Source of the DNA: Oscheius tipulae
Taxonomy: Eukaryota > Nematoda > Chromadorea > Rhabditida > Rhabditidae
Direction of reading: 5' to 3'
DNA: 64,000 nucleotides
Assembly (NCBI GenBank): GCA_037178975.1
Contig: JASJZH010000003.1
Span: 4,526,001-4,590,000, forward strand
A program made the translations under genes and the position numbers. The stretch's first letter is position 1, and each line of letters opens with the position of its first letter. The notes beneath the pieces were generated by a model. That model did no database searches, was not told the DNA's origin, and saw nothing but the letters and a program-made list of their open reading frames with translations. Below are positions 1-11,468 of this stretch, one piece after another.

Positions 1-147
1 GTCAAAAGAAGTACGAAAGAAAAGATTGGTCGCACTGTTGGAGGCAACTCTTTGAACCAAGGAGAGAGATCGTATCGGGCACTTGAGCAGAAGAAAAAAC
101 AGCTCGTGAACTCACCTCTTCTTCCGGCATTCTTCGGGGAGAAATGA
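1..147 (+). CDS. 3' end of an unrecognised gene (partial)
   Basis: The first reading frame is open from the window edge to a TGA at 145-147 and encodes 48 mostly polar residues rich in Lys, Arg, Gln and Gly, ending PLLPAFFGEK. The composition looks coding, but no family is recognisable and the start lies outside the window. A GAGGTGAG-like donor on the opposite strand near 110-116 leaves open that this is a chance frame. Confidence 0.4.
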   Translation, partial: VKRSTKEKIGRTVGGNSLNQGERSYRALEQKKKQLVNSPLLPAFFGEK

Positions 148-587
148 GCAAGTCGAACAAATGACTGTTGGGTAGAAAACACTCGAGATGGGAGGATTAC
201 AGAGAGCCAGTTGGCCAGCTGATTGTACAGCTGCACAGCTTGGCGGAAGTCGATAGGAATGGGGAAAACTCTTAAATCTCTTACATTTATGAATGACAAA
301 CAGAAGTGGTGCGATGGGTGAATCGACTTTCAAAAGCCTCTGCCTTACTTACAGAACTTGGACAAGAACGGTGTCATCTCCAAGCAAGATTCTGTTCTTA
401 TAGGACTTCATTTCTTTTCTCCTCTACCTCCTTCTTTAATACCAATATCTTTGCGCTATATAGTTCAGGTCAGGTAAAGCGGTCATATCTGTAAAGCAAT
501 TAGCAATTACTACCCATTGTTCTGGAAAGCTGGGTCTATTGATTGAGAGCATCAGCTATCTACCACTTGCTCTAAAAGGTCATTCAG
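148..587. other. Intergenic stretch, no convincing gene
   Basis: Between the partial gene and the PDZ gene, short ORFs occur on both strands, but none joins to a neighbour through splice signals or resembles a family. Nothing further is seen. Confidence 0.4.
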
Positions 588-1430
588 ATGAATCTTCCAT
601 TTCGATGCTTCCAGTTTTTCTTGGTTAAGAAGGTGCCTAACCCAACTGACCAGATAGCGCTCCTAAACATTCCATGGATTGATAGGAAGATTGTGGTTCA
701 ACGTGTAAGTTTATTGTTTTTGGTAATAAAAAAATGTCTTTAGATGAGTTTCGGAGCTCAGGCTCTGCTGGCCAGAACTTCGAAAAGTGGTCTTGAACTC
801 GTGGAAAAGCACGTTCTGAAAGAACTAATAGTGACCATTGACGAGCCTTTAGAGGGGGTGACCCTTCTGTACCATCGTAAGAATAACGAGATAAACTTGG
901 TCATCGTCCTCGTCGGAGATGCAAACCAAGCTATCTCCTTCGGTCTTCGAACTGGAGATCAACTGGTATCAATCAACCAAAAGGAAGTTAGAACGATGAA
1001 CAAGGAACAGATCATGGAAGTTCTGGGCGCCAAAGAACCGAAGACCATGCAAGTCTGTCGAAGAAGTCGAGACTATGAAGAGTACCTGACCAAGAAAGAA
1101 CGTCTGTTCAGGAAGAAGGAGGTCAGTAATACTTTTGCCTATTCGAATTGTATCGCTTCAATGTAGAACTTCATTCCAATCTTCGTCAGTCTCACCCGTT
1201 CAAGCTCCCAAGCCATGGGTCTTGTGCTGTTCCGTAGGACGATTGACTGTCAAGTTTATTACTTTGTTGCCAAATTGGCCAAGGGATCTCCGGCCGAAAA
1301 AGATGGACGACTACGAGAGGGAGATCATATTGTGACGATTAATGGAAGACATACTGAGACTCTACATCGAGACGAAATCGACGATATTCTGGAACACAAG
1401 TGTAGAATCTCAATGACGGTTTATCGCTGA
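588..1430 (+). CDS. Two-PDZ-domain protein
   Basis: Three exons (588-704, 744-1121, 1167-1430) join in frame to about 252 aa. The introns are 39 and 45 nt. Residues ~60-140 form a first PDZ-like unit with the typical core LRTGDQLVSINQKEV. Residues ~185-250 form a second one with KGSPAEKDGRLREGDHIVTI. PDZ domains bind C-terminal peptides and assemble membrane or cortical complexes. Two PDZ domains in a short protein recall syntenin, but the tandem spacing and N-terminus do not clearly match it, so no symbol is given. The chosen ATG lies directly after ATTCAG, which fits a spliced-leader acceptor; an upstream exon is the alternative. The gene ends tail-to-tail with the next one, and the coding ends overlap by 10 bp. 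Confidence 0.7.
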
Positions 1431-1949
1431 AAATAAACAATGTGTCCCATTTGGCTGAGTCGATTCAGAACAGTCAGATACTCTTTGAGCAGTTCGATGC
1501 GTCTTTCCGCCTTCTTCTTTTCCTCCAGATTCTCTCCAATGTAACCAACTAGCCAGGACCTGGCTTGTCTCGTTTTCGACTCTCTCCTAGTCAATTCCCA
1601 CGCCAACTCATCCTTTCCCTCTCTGTAGCTAATAGGTCTTCCCCAATCGAACTCCTGAAATATTTGTTATTCTATCTCTTTCTCAAAACTTACTCACATC
1701 TTCAATTTCTCGGAGCTTCTTGACCTCCTGTTCGAACTCATTCAGAACCGTCTTTTTATGGGTCGTAGTTTGCTTCAATCCGAACTTGCAAGTTCGAGCC
1801 ATTCGAATCGCAGCCCTGTCCGTGATCTGAAGCTCCTTTTTTACCAATCTTTCGATTACAGCATTATTGAAAGAACGTACCCGCTTGAAGATCTTGGCCA
1901 GGATGGACGAGCTGAAGGCGGGATGTGTCCTTACGTTGAGAGGTTGCAT
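1421..1949 (-). CDS. Basic coiled-coil protein, unknown
   Basis: Two exons join in frame across an intron at about 1657-1699 (GTGAGTAAG...TTTCAG on the minus strand). The product is about 165 aa, very rich in Lys, Arg and Glu. The C-terminal half (residues ~100-150) is a helical, coiled-coil-like segment containing NLEEKKKAERRIELLKEYL. I do not recognise the family; the basic charge and size would suit a mitochondrial ribosomal or RNA-binding protein, but that is a guess. The ATG at 1949 was preferred over an upstream in-frame ATG at 2042 because the extra residues look non-coding. Confidence 0.5.
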
Positions 1950-2279
1950 GATCAAACGAGATGAGCTGGATGATAATCTGGAACAGTCACTTCTGAGACT
2001 ACGGTGTGAGATAAGAGAGTGAGAACAGAACACAGAGAACAAGGTGCCATATTCTACTGCGAATATAACCGAGGGTCAACTCGACGATAAGGTTAGAAAG
2101 GGGCGTGCTCAATTATGTGTTTTGGGTGAGGATGAACAGAACACGCTGATCTTTTTCCCTCTGAGTATCCAATCCAATCGATCCGAACAAAACAATTTAT
2201 GACAGGAAAGAAATTGCACAACGAAACAATATACAGACGATTAAAAAAAAGTCAGATAAACAAAAACTAAAATTAGAGA

Positions 2280-5200
2280 TTAACAAATGACAGGCTGAGA
2301 AGTTCTCGCCTTGAGCTTTCTTCGAGACTGGCTCACCGAAGGCGGTGGTAACGAAAACATCTCCTTTTCATCCTCGAAAATATCATCGATTACCACGGAT
2401 TCTTCATTGTCCGTAATCGGCGAAACACAGCTCAAAGTTTCGGCTGCAATAGAGCTTGTTCGTGGAAATAAAGGCAATACTTACAGGGAACAGATTCAGA
2501 TGAGGAGGAAAGTCGTGTACATGGGCGTTTTTGACTGGAAGGCTTGGCAGACGTCAAAAAGTCAGGGTCACTATCCGGGTGCCCTACGGATTTCTTACGC
2601 TTCTTTTTCGTAGCCTTTCCCTCAATTTTCGCCATAGGATTCAGGCGTTTCAGTAGCGAGCGACGCAATTGTCCCACCGAAGTTCTCATTTTCTTCAGTC
2701 TTGGATCGAACTCGATTAGCTGAACGGAGAGTCTGATGACAATATAAAATATCTACCTCATGAACACTATCCACTTTCTCCTTCAATGGCTCCAAGTAAG
2801 CGGGCGCTAATTTGTCCAAATTGATACCGCCCAGACAAATCGAAGCAAGTGCCCTAAAAAGGGAATATTCATTTACACAGAGATAGACTAACTGGCTACT
2901 TTCGCGTTTCGGATCAGAGTCGATTCTGTCCAGCATGTTGAATAAAAGCACAGTCTCGATTGTAAGATCTTCCGGCAGTTTATTCTGAAAAACAATGATT
3001 TGAGCAGGAAAAAATACTTACACGAACTTCCTTCTTCGGTTCTCGAGAAAGTAGCTGTAGAATGATGCCCATCAGCTGTCCATAATGAAAACCAGGCTGA
3101 TGGTCAGATAGTGTCACACAATAAAGAAATCCATTCAGAATTTGAGTTTTGGCGTAAATACCCTGTTGGTCGACATAATCGGCAAGGAACTGCTCAAGAT
3201 AGGCAATCTCTCTTGTGTGTTCTGCTGAGTTGAACAGTCTAAAACACATTATGGGACGACCACCACAAGCAGAACTAACCTATAAAACAAGCTTCCGACG
3301 AGACCAATCCAGGGCAGGAATAGGCAAAGACGACAAGTAGTTACCACAATGCTTTGTAGTATCTCGGATCTCTGAAGTTTGAATCAGCTCGTTTTAGCGA
3401 GAAAAAAAAATACATTTGTGACTATGGCGTTTTGGAAAATAGCTGCCAGCGCCTTAAGTCTCTCCTCCGGCAACTCAACTTCTGGGAAGCTGTGGTCAGC
3501 GACAGCTTGATGACCGTTTTTGATTATAAGGTCGCCGAGGCAGGACAGAGCTACTTCCTGTGATATCGGTGATTGAACGCAGTAAAGAGACAACTTACTC
3601 TGACAGTTGAAATATCGATCTCGATGGAATGGCGTAGTTTGGATGTGTGATGAGTCAGAAAGTCGCAATTGATATCCAGACGAAGTCCAACAACAGTTAA
3701 CAGCTTGGCACAAAGGGCTCTTTCCTCCGCTGATGAAGAAACTGCTAACGACGGTATCTAAGACTTCGTCTTGTTGAGACAATCAGGATGAATCTTACGA
3801 TCCTGAGACATGTGTTCACAAGAACTCGCGGTACTTCGCTCACATGACTATCACGAACAACAGCATGAATGGCTGTAGCAATACGGAGCATCACATACAT
3901 CTGCTTGGGATCCCGAATAACGACATCTGATTCTTCAGTCAGGCGGAATTCGACAGAATTGAGAAGCTCATCCGATGTTTCAGCTACCCAAATGAGCATC
4001 TCTTTGTAGTCGCCGTTTCCCAAGACACAGCTCCACATTTCGTTGACCACGAACTCGACCATGTCGATCGTGGGGAAGAAGGACTCATCCAGGGCAACTT
4101 TTCTCAGGGCAGAGTTGTAAACGGACCTGAATCAAAACATCTGTAGGCATCTGATGATACAATTACCTGCTATGAGAGCAGCTGAGATCGACTGTATGAA
4201 TCAGTAAGCAGATTTGACGGAGTGCAAAGACTTGTATGCTACTCGGCTCATCTGGTGAATTGAAGATTCTTTCAGAATAACTGTAAAACTATCATCAAGA
4301 CAGCTGCGTAAAGTCGTACACTTGGAACAGTTCGACTAGACCAAGATAGTTCGGAAGGAGTTTGCTGATACAAGCGTCGCGATTACCAAAATTTTCAGCT
4401 CCGGGATACTGTGTCATGATGAGTTCGACAAAACAACGGAGAATGAAAAGGCGTTGCGGCAAGTCAAAGTCATCGTCCCTACGATAAAATTTGTTCTAGA
4501 AGTTTGAAAAGCTTACTCGACAGCTTTGGGAAGGGTGTATTTGTGCAAATAACCGGGCGGATGCTCACTCTCGGGTTGCTGATGAATACCGTGCAGAAAC
4601 TGCTTGATGTCCTTGCTATTGCCGCTGTTAACCTCCATGTAGTACGAGAAACCAAATTTGATCTGGAGGCAGAATGTTGAAGAAATTCGATCGAAACCTA
4701 CAGCAACGGCAGAATCTTCCTCATGTTCCAGGTAATCGAGTAGTTCGACAAGAGCCATAGGATGTGCTGGCTTCTCCAAAGGCACAAAATTCTCGTCGTC
4801 GACGTCCATACGACAATCTACCGCCTCTTCTTGACTCAGCCATCTAAGCCAGCGGGGAATAAGTAAAGTCGCCACGAGCACTTTCACACGGGCTGAAAAG
4901 GTGTTTAGGTGAGATCTTAGAATGTTTAGAAATTACAATTGGGATCTTCGCAAATCGTACGAATAAGCGCCATCCTTTGAGACATAGTAAAAGATCGAAC
5001 ATGAACCGAGGTGCAAAGTCTTTCGACCATGAAGCGACGGAGCTAAAGCTTGTTATGAACAACTTGATCGAAGTGGAAAAGATACCTGAAAGTCTTGTTC
5101 GCGTTCCAAATAAGCTATGCTCTCGTTCAATATTTCCGAGGAAGCCAATGGCAAATGTCTGATGGCTGCTTTACGCACCTCGACAGCTACATCGTCTAAC

Positions 5201-6240
5201 GACTTGAGGATAACTGAACAAAGGATCACTCGTGATATCTACGAAACCACCTTGCGATGGCGATACCAACTCTTTTTTCTTGTTTTGAAAATCCTCGATA
5301 GGAATCTTGGCAAATGCTTCGATAGCCAGTGAACGGACTAACGGAAAGTTGTCTTCTTGACGGTTGCAGAGGCGCAGGCACAAATCTTGTATGAAGTCGA
5401 CTGGGAAAGGGACTGAAAATTGGTGTTGCTGACAAATTTTGGACAAATATTACCATCTTGGGAACCAGCAGACGGCTGTAATTTCGAGACATGGTTCAGC
5501 AAGACGGCAGTGAGCTGACAGCCGAGAAAACGGTGATCTGGGCTCGGTGCTTCGAGAAGCTGGATATAACACGTAATATGATCAACAAAATAGATTGAGA
5601 ACTATTAAAATGGAACTAACCATATCGAGGCATCCATTGAGATCGTCAAGGGCCCGTTCCTGTCCTAGACTGTAAGTGTTGATGGCGATAATTGAGAAGA
5701 ATTTGAAGATGGCAGAAAGAGTAGCGGGTGTCAATTTCTTATCGTAAACGGCTCTGTACAATCCGGTTGTGGCATCATTCGACACACTTTCCAGGAATTC
5801 ATGCGACAACTTCTAAACAACACATTATTAGAAGGATTTCGCACTAACCATTGTGTACAGTGAAGCGACGAATTGATAATCTCGAGCAGTGAACGTAGAA
5901 GATTGGGCTATTCTATTGTAGATTTCACGAGCACGATCCAGTAGATAGCCCTCTGCAATTACTTTGTTCACGTATAAGCTGATGAAATGCCTGTTTCGAC
6001 TGACTCGTCGATATTCATGCCCGAGCTACGATCTTCGCACTCTGACTGCTCATCTATGTCCGAGGTATCTTCGATTATAATGTCGTCGCATAGTTCAAGA
6101 AGGTTCTGGAGGCTGTTTTTTTTACAAGGAAATCTTACCGGGCTAACCTCTATTTTGTTGTCGCATACTTTTATTTCTTCTTCAACAGATACTAGGCCTG
6201 GATCATCGTCGAAACTATCGGAGCCTCCGTCATCAATCAT
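2280..6240 (-). CDS. NCAPG: Condensin complex subunit CAP-G (HEAT repeats)
   Basis: Many short-intron exons give a protein of roughly 1,050 aa, close to the usual CAP-G length. After an acidic N-terminus come HEAT-repeat segments. They include the CAP-G-like block around 5170-5450 (FIQDLCLRLCNRQED then VRSLAIEAFAKI), followed by VVRKAAIRHLP, a SQRMALIR-type segment and PRWLRWL near 4840. The tail is Ser/Lys-rich. CAP-G is a non-SMC subunit of condensin I; it binds DNA with CAP-D2 and the kleisin CAP-H and drives mitotic chromosome compaction. The start follows TTTTTCAG by 9 nt, as at a trans-splice site. The N-terminal splice pattern (5970-6170) is the least certain part. The intron at 5813-5848 also occurs, base for base, in the neighbouring plus-strand gene. 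Confidence 0.82.
5810..5854 (-). repeat. Copy 1 of a perfectly duplicated intron, inside CAP-G
   Basis: The minus strand here reads ACAATG, then a complete 36-nt GT-AG intron (5848 down to 5813), then AAG. All 45 bases are identical to 6618-6662 on the plus strand. In CAP-G the intron falls between Met and Lys codons (phase 0). Confidence 0.95.
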
Positions 6241-6617
6241 TATAGTGAGCTGAAAAATGCGGTTGGAGAAAATAATTTATATATACAAATAAAATGCTAA
6301 TAGTAAAACTTTGGTATGCAAAACTTTACGAAAAAGAGCCGGAGCAGAAAAACTACGAACGAAATATGTAAAAACGGCAGCACGCATTTCTTTTCAAGCG
6401 CGCACCGTAACGATAGCTGACATTGTTGATTGTTGTCTTGTTCTTCCTCAGAAAATTCGTTGCATCCCTTTATCACTTTGACAGTTTGCTTCTGACCAGC
6501 GATTAGTTCCGATGAAATGCGACAGTTCAGTTGCCTTCAGCGATCCATTCCAACAATAGGATAGCCCAATTTTCTACGTTTGCTGCTTAAGATTATCTGT
6601 TCGTCGTTTCACTCTAT
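6241..6617. promoter_or_regulatory. Head-to-head intergenic region, probable shared promoter
   Basis: These 377 bp separate the start codons of CAP-G (minus) and the bL33m-like gene (plus). The part next to CAP-G is AT-rich (about 6270-6310, including ATTTATATATAC). A GC-rich core follows near 6405-6415 (GCGCGCACCG). The position suggests a bidirectional promoter; no specific factor site is claimed. Confidence 0.4.
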
Positions 6618-6662
6618 ACAATGGTTAGTGCGAAATCCTTCTAATAATGTGTTGTTTAGAAG
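6618..6662 (+). repeat. Copy 2 of a perfectly duplicated intron, inside the bL33m-like gene
   Basis: ACA plus the start codon ATG (6621-6623), the 36-nt intron 6624-6659 and AAG are identical over 45 bp to the CAP-G intron region on the opposite strand. The two copies are inverted and about 760 bp apart. Similarity stops abruptly on both sides. Confidence 0.95.
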
Positions 6663-6797
6663 ATCTGTGTGACTGTCATAACTGACACATCGAACGCGAA
6701 AGGGCATCTATACAACTACAAGAGGGGAGATGAAAAGATCGGTGTGTTGTCTCACAAAAACATCTTTGTTATGCCAGTACTTGTGATCTTCAATTGA
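6621..6797 (+). CDS. MRPL33: Mitochondrial ribosomal protein bL33m-like
   Basis: The first coding exon is the ATG alone. After the 36-nt intron, 6660-6797 encodes 45 more residues. The sequence fits the bL33 pattern: a short beta strand, then a SxAxGHxYNYKR segment (residues ~12-23, compare S-A-G-T-G-F/H-x-F-N-x-K-R), then EKIGVLSHK and a hydrophobic VLVIF where bL33 has EKLxLxxYDP and VLF. bL33m sits in the large mitochondrial ribosomal subunit near the E site. Length (46 aa) is at the short end for the family. An AATAAA at 6882-6887 supports plus-strand transcription. The C-terminus could be altered by another splice (GTGATC donor). The assignment is by pattern only. Confidence 0.55.
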
Positions 6798-6881
6798 AGA
6801 GACTCTCTCTATGTTCGTTCTGTTGATCCTGTGCAGAATTCTTAAACACCTTATTGACCCTATAGAATACAATTGAGTTTA

Positions 6882-6887
6882 AATAAA
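6882..6887 (+). terminator. Polyadenylation signal AATAAA
   Basis: Canonical AATAAA 85 nt downstream of the bL33m-like stop codon. Confidence 0.6.
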
Positions 6888-7149
6888 GCTGATTCACGAG
6901 CTTTTATCTTACCATAAAACTTGATGACACTTCTTTGGCAAATCGCTGTACTTCGGAAATGCCAAATCTCATGACTATTCAAACTTTGTTTTGATTCGAG
7001 CGACTCTTTTTGCTTTGGACTTCTACTGTCGTGTGCTCGAAAATCCCTGGTGTTTTTATTTTTGTTGTTTGCAGGATTGACACACTCCGATAACTCTTTA
7101 ATTTTCAAAACACTCGTCTTATCTAGTTTATCAGAGAATTTCCCAGACC

Positions 7150-10121
7150 ATGGCAGCTTCGATAAGCGCGAGCAACGATGGCATGATGAGTCGTCTAGCC
7201 GGGACTCGCGAAGAAAAACAAGCGTTAGCTATAGCATGTTACAACACGCTACTTTTTGTTCTGGTAACAGTTTTTGGACTTTCTTTGACCAAATATTCAG
7301 CTAGGAATATGTGTCTGTGGTCTGTTTGCTCTCTACAATATGCTCTACATGTTTCTTTCTTCGATGTTATGGGTAAGAGTATCCCATGACTGTACTGTTT
7401 CAATTGACAGGCTGTTCTCATTGGAACTGTCATCTTCCCGCTCAAAAAGAAGATCACGGATCTTTTCAAAGGTTTGTTTATTGAGAAAACTATATAAAAA
7501 GAGTTCAGGATGGCTGTCTGGTCTTCAAGAGAACAATACGACTTTGGTCATGGGCTTGGTCAAACTACCTTTCAACGGATTCTACAACCTTTCCGAATTC
7601 TTCTACGATACAATGTTCAGGTATCTTGATGTTTTGTTGTTTTTGATCCCAGAATTCAGTCAGGCAGGAATAATAATCACGGCGGCATACTTTTTGCTCA
7701 AGATTCTCAGCTACGAACGAACATTCATGTACATAATCAGCTACGTAGGACGAATGTATTCCGCAATCGACCATTTTATTCTGTTCCTCGGCAAAACATG
7801 GGTGAGTAGGTCGTTTTAGTAGTTCAACAACAGAATATCAGGTCTTTCCATTGATGGCACTATACACAGCAACCTATTTCGCTTGGATCTACGTTCAGGA
7901 ACCAAAAAGCATCAAGAAGGTGGCGAGGGTTCTGTCCTGTCCCATTTGGATTTATGGTCTTTCCTGGATCTCACTCTACTTCGGACCATTGAGGGCTGTT
8001 GTCTTTGGTGGAAGTGCCGCTGTACTCATCCTCATTTCCCTCAAAGTCATCGGTGTCGAAGATCCGCCCAGTGAAAATGTTTCGGTCAAGGGCGATCAAG
8101 AAGACGAAGTCGAGGAGAAGTTAGATATCGAACCCAGAAAACATTCGGTCTCACAAGACAGCAGTCGCCCAGAACTTCAGCGCAATGAATCCAGTAAGTT
8201 ATTTACTCTTCTATAGAAATTTTCTTTTTTATTTCTTGTGGACAGCATAGACAGTGCTCTGACCGGAGATCATCTGATTCGTATCATCTCCGGACTCTGT
8301 GCTCTTCTTTGGGTAGTCAGACACGATACTGCCCTTCTCGTCTTGGCTATTCCTCTCGCCTTTGCCGTCATCAGAAAATCTGGTCAGTTGTTCAGTTGAT
8401 CTAAGTTTAGTATGTTCAGCCCATCAACTGGGACTCTCAGCAACAGTTTCCAGTGGAATCGAATCTTTGTGGGCGAAACAATACCCCGCATTGAAGCAAA
8501 CAGTCGACATCACAGTTGCAGGTCCTTTGCGACAGTTTTTCAAAGTATGTCATGGAACACTACATTGGAACATGAATCCTAGGTACTGTTCACTTCGGAT
8601 CAAATGCTGGTCACTTCACTCTACGCAAAAATGGATGTACTCTCCTCTGTCGTCGTGATGCTTCTTTTGGCTCTCGGAACTCTGTTCGGAGTAATCTTTG
8701 TCGGATTCCAAATCCACGGAGAAACGGTTTTTTGATAGTGCTACAATGTAATTCAGACATTTTGAGGTCCATCTTGTTCGACTTACATCCAACGTTCTCT
8801 CGTCTCGTCCAGATTGGTTCGCTGCTGTTATGAACTACACGGAGGATCAGCTGGAAGAGAACAACATCGATATCGACAATTACGTGGAACAGGCTTACCA
8901 ACAGGGCAGGACGTGGTTGGCCACCAACGCTCGTACTCTCACTGATGGAAAGGATTCGAAAAGAGCCGATATGTTGGAAGAACAGGTCAAACAGATGGTC
9001 GACAAGATTTATGTGATGTGGGAAGAGAGAAACACGACTCCTCCGGGTATTTGCTTTATGAGGAAGCCTAAAAGATAGTTCAGAGGCAACTGATTCTGCA
9101 GTGGCAAGAGGAGATTGGATGACGCAACTACAAGGAGTCACGGATCTTAATGCCTTGAAAGAGGAACTCAAATTGATTGTACAGGAAAATGTCGATACCT
9201 TGATGTCGGTGAGTAAACACTGATGAAATATACCAACTACATATTTAAGGTAGCCAAGTCGGTCTGGGCGATTCTGGCTGTGAATATCTCCTTCCTTTCA
9301 TCGATACTGGCGGCTTTTGCCGGTGTACTACTTGGTTTCGGAATGGACATTTTGAATTTCCTCATCGAGATTGTATGTTCACTTGGGCTTTCAGTTCAAT
9401 TCCACAGATTGTCTTCCTAACCATGGTGTACTACCTGCTCTCCGCGTCCACCAGTAGATGGCTTCCTATGTACTGGGCTTCGAGACTGACTTCAGTCTTT
9501 GGCAATGAAAAACCAGCTGGGAGGACCGAGATCACTGCAGCAATAGAACATGCCATATTGTGAGTATTTGAGACCAAAATCCAACGGCAGTCTCTTCTAG
9601 CGGTGTTTTCGTTCTTTCTGCCAAAATGTCTGTCTTCTATGGTCTCTACACCTACTTCGTACACAGTCTCTTTGATCTCAACATTGTGTTCCTCCCTTGC
9701 CGTGAGTCTTTGTACTTTCAAACTTTTCTGAATTAGAATTACAGTACTAGCCTCGCTGTTTGCTGCGGTCCCGATTATGGCTCCTTACATCGTCTGCGTC
9801 TTTGGAGTCTTCGAGCTGTGGCTTGTTCGAGGAGAGTCAGCAGCAGCACTTGTCTTCGCTCTGATGTCTTTCGCTCCAGTCATGTTCGCGGATGCTACTT
9901 TCTACCGCGAAGTCAAGTACCTACTCTTACCTCTTTTCGAAACTTTCATTTCCAGAGGCTCCCATCCTTACGTGACAGGACTAGCCATTATCGGAGGCAT
10001 GTACTGGCTGGGACTTCAAGGAGTCATCATCGGACCCACCATCCTGTGCTCGGTCCTGGTCCTGGTCAATGTCTATTTGCAGTACGTACAGCCTAGTGAC
10101 AAGGTCACTAAGGTTGACTGA
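7150..10121 (+). CDS. TMEM245: TMEM245-like multipass membrane protein
   Basis: About a dozen short-intron exons give an estimated 780-800 aa, slightly shorter than vertebrate TMEM245. There are many hydrophobic membrane segments. The C-terminal third (about 9600-10121) carries the family's AI-2E-transporter-like block: GLYTYFVHSLFDLNIVFLP, PIMAPYIV, then SHPYVTGLAIIGGMYWLGLQ and GVIIGPTILCSVLV. In vertebrates the gene is known mainly as a conserved integral membrane protein and host of a microRNA; its transport substrate is not established. The ATG follows TTTCCCAG by 3 nt, consistent with trans-splicing. The first donor is GTTATG at 7366, which keeps the frame; the stronger-looking GTAAGA seven bases later breaks it. 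AATAAA lies at 10231-10236. Confidence 0.85.
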
Positions 10122-10230
10122 GTTTTTACAAGTCGGGTTTGTAAATAGTCTACTCTCCCTTGCCCTCGCATTAATTGCCGAATTTAGTGCATAAGTCATT
10201 TAGAAGTCAATTGTACCGGTGTCCTTCTAC

Positions 10231-10236
10231 AATAAA
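10231..10236 (+). terminator. Polyadenylation signal AATAAA
   Basis: Canonical signal 110 nt after the TMEM245 stop codon. Confidence 0.6.
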
Positions 10237-10451
10237 GATTTGTCTTCAGCCAAATTTCAACTGTCTGTCTCCCCTTTCCCCAATGGTTCCCTTTGTCTTT
10301 GTGAGTCATTTCTCTTTCGGGAGAAAATGAATCGAGTCCAAAAAACTTTCGTTTGATAGTCCGCTTTCCTTTCCTTCGTTTGAAAAATTGATTTCGGGTC
10401 GTATTCCAACAGAAAAGCGGGCTGCTCTGGCATTTTACCATTTTCGGTAGA

Positions 10452-11074
10452 ATGCCGTGTGTGTCTAACTTCTTGACAATGTATCTCTGGATATTCCCAC
10501 CAGATCAAACTACGGAGATAAGAAAAAATACCAAGAAGAAGAAGCTGCCCCTTCTAGTGGATATCAGGAATCGAACTTTTACTGCCAGCATACTTCAACG
10601 AGTTTTTAGCAAAGTAAATGAATTAGTTAAGAGCTAATAGTAAAGTTTAGATGGGCCAGGATACAATTGCCAAGTTTTATATGACTTCCAAGTACGGTCA
10701 GAGATGTGTCGAAAGTCTCTGCCAGCCGACCTTCTATAAATACACAGTCGCGCGACAATCTGAGCACCAATTAGTAAAAGTACAGTATTTAAATTCGTCT
10801 TTTAGAGAACCACATTCAGATGAATCTCTATTCGATCCGTTTTCTCGAAAAGGGTTTGCCAGATCTGGCCCACTGGGTCCAACTTCTGGAGAAATGTCAA
10901 ATTGTCTTGGACAACCACGAGGAAAATCTCAAGGACTTGAACTTGGCAGATGGAGCTTGTAATCAGTTCAGAAGGATCTTTGAAGAGCAGTATATAGAAC
11001 AGAAACGACGGGTTTGGCTGTTGGAACAAGTGATCGAGAACTACAATCTGATGATGAAAGAAAGAGCTCTTTAA
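10452..11074 (+). CDS. Small F-box-like protein, paralogue A
   Basis: Three exons (10452-10613, 10651-10779, 10820-11074) give about 181 aa. The same exon order and phase-0 introns recur in the gene at 13.4-14.0 kb. Both share a block of hydrophobic residues and Lys/Arg across the first junction, then a MTSKYG(Q/R) motif (here near residue 65). That block loosely resembles an F-box (Leu-rich helix, then SK followed by a basic or polar residue), which would recruit SCF ubiquitin ligase; this is inference. The C-terminal half is helical and Glu/Leu-rich. The start ATG follows CGGTAG by one base. AATAAA begins immediately after the stop codon (11075-11080). Confidence 0.6.
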
Positions 11075-11096
11075 AATAAAGATTTATGTACAAAAT

Positions 11097-11468
11097 CTAA
11101 AGGAGTTTGTCTCGAATTGAGCATTTCAGAGCCTGATTTTCAATTGTGAGCTGTTGTTTTGCCGCATTCACCGACTCTTGCAACTTCTTTTTCTTCCCTT
11201 CCATTTGCTCCATTGTCTTGTTCGCAAATTCGTTCAAAGCCTTCGGATTCGGTTTCGGAGGGGGAGCTGGCGGTTTCGGAGTCTTCGGTCCTCCTTTCAG
11301 ATCCTCGTTCTTCTCTCCGCCAGGGAGTTTTCCGTCACGAACAGTAGAGGGAGGGTTTCGAGGAGGCTGGCTGGGAACACCGATCACGGTGTATCTGGCA
11401 ATCGAGGTCTTGGTCGCTAGGATGAATGTACTCGAATCAGAAGAAGATCTTACTCTGATATCCGACAT
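11097..11468 (-). CDS. Pro-rich small protein, unknown
   Basis: A single uninterrupted 123-aa frame. Residues 1-30 are mixed and Ser-rich. Residues ~32-77 are rich in Pro, Gly and Lys, including PKPPAPPPKPNPK. Residues ~78-120 form a charged helix with MEQMEGKKKKLQES. The arrangement (disordered Pro-rich segment plus short coiled coil) suggests an adaptor or cytoskeletal peptide, but no family is recognised. Its 3' end lies 23 bp from the stop codon of paralogue A on the other strand, so the two transcripts must overlap. Confidence 0.55.
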   Translation of the reverse strand: MSDIRVRSSSDSSTFILATKTSIARYTVIGVPSQPPRNPPSTVRDGKLPGGEKNEDLKGGPKTPKPPAPPPKPNPKALNEFANKTMEQMEGKKKKLQESVNAAKQQLTIENQALKCSIRDKLL

